Positions 63,687 through 64,000 of a stretch of 64,000 bases of DNA are shown here, piece after piece (positions within the stretch are counted from its first letter, which is position 1; each line of letters begins with the position of its first letter). Source of the DNA: Deuterostichococcus epilithicus. Taxonomy: Eukaryota; Chlorophyta; Trebouxiophyceae; Prasiolales; Stichococcaceae. Made by a program: the position numbers and the translations under genes. The notes below the pieces were generated by a model. The model ran no database searches, was not told the origin of the DNA, and saw nothing but the letters and a program-made list of their open reading frames with translations. Location of the stretch: contig JAVTLE010000013.1 of the NCBI GenBank assembly GCA_033439295.1, positions 1,922,001 to 1,986,000 of the forward strand. The letters run 5' to 3'.

Positions 63687-64000
63687 TCAGAATACGATCG
63701 TGATCTCCTTCTTCTCCCTGCTCATCTCGAAGACCTGCATGCAGCAGGTGATGTTAGCACGCGAAGAAAGCAGCGTCGCAGCATCGGCGAACCGGGAAGT
63801 TGAAAGCGACAGGCTGGCAGTCTGTGTGCAAGTTCGTCAATACAATTTGGGATTAGGCCAGGCGCGCACCATGTCGAGGGCCTCCTGCAGCGCGACCTGC
63901 CCAAAGCGCGTCAGCCGGTTGGAGCTGATCTTCAGCTCCTTGGGTGCGCCATCCGGGTTGGCCTTCAGTGCCTGCGCGCCGTCAGTGCAGCGGCAATCAC
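63687..64000 (-). CDS. Partial gene entering from the right edge (C-terminal end, LRR-like)
   Basis: Two minus-strand exons, 63971-63870 and 63734-63687, join in phase 0. They read ALKANPDGAPKELKISSNRL, TRFGQVALQEALDM and VFEMSREKKEITIVF, then a stop. LKISSNRLTRFGQVALQEAL has the pattern of a ribonuclease-inhibitor/RanGAP-type leucine-rich repeat, but one unit is not enough for a family call. An intron begins just right of 63971, and the rest of the gene lies outside the window. Confidence 0.6.

Overview
This looks like a nuclear contig from a green alga (Chlorophyta, probably Trebouxiophyceae). It is GC-rich, crowded with genes, and has one short intron every 100-200 coding bases. Splice donors are mostly GTGCGN or GTGAGN and acceptors mostly (T)GCAG. 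The gene set is plant/algal: photorespiratory-type aminotransferases, ATG1, an ARIADNE ligase, a tail-anchored TraB protein, and plastid and mitochondrial presequences. No prokaryotic operon, CRISPR array or recognisable transposon was seen. The exon models below were built by hand from homology and splice phase; most close in frame throughout.

0-11 kb: alanine aminotransferase (minus, C-terminus off the left edge) and an animal-type alanine/serine-glyoxylate aminotransferase (plus) are transcribed divergently from a 328-bp gap, and both start with mitochondrial-type presequences. A plastid-targeted Pro/Ala-rich membrane protein follows on the minus strand. 11-20 kb: a chromatin-type protein with a HARE-HTH-like and a Tudor-like module, then an Ala-rich helical protein of unknown function. 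20.8-29.2 kb: the TPR subunit of TFIIIC (GTF3C3/TFC4). 30.5-38.1 kb: ATG1 kinase, then a tail-anchored TraB protein, the family that acts in plant mitophagy. 38.9-45.8 kb: an aldo/keto reductase and an ARIADNE RBR ubiquitin ligase.

46.5-58.4 kb: a block rich in organelle and ribosome functions. It holds a mitoribosomal mS26-like protein, a DUF6816-like thylakoid-lumen protein with a Tat signal, a 72-residue protein, ribosomal bTHX, a presequence-bearing Pro/Gln-rich protein, and an FYV7-like rRNA-processing factor.

58.8-63.4 kb: a head-to-tail array of three paralogous genes for small (117-155 aa) proteins with mitochondrial-type presequences and a shared GW..LASDSEAAVKA core. The first copy has two phase-compatible last exons, suggesting alternative C-termini. 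This array is the most novel item in the window. A minus-strand gene enters at the right edge.
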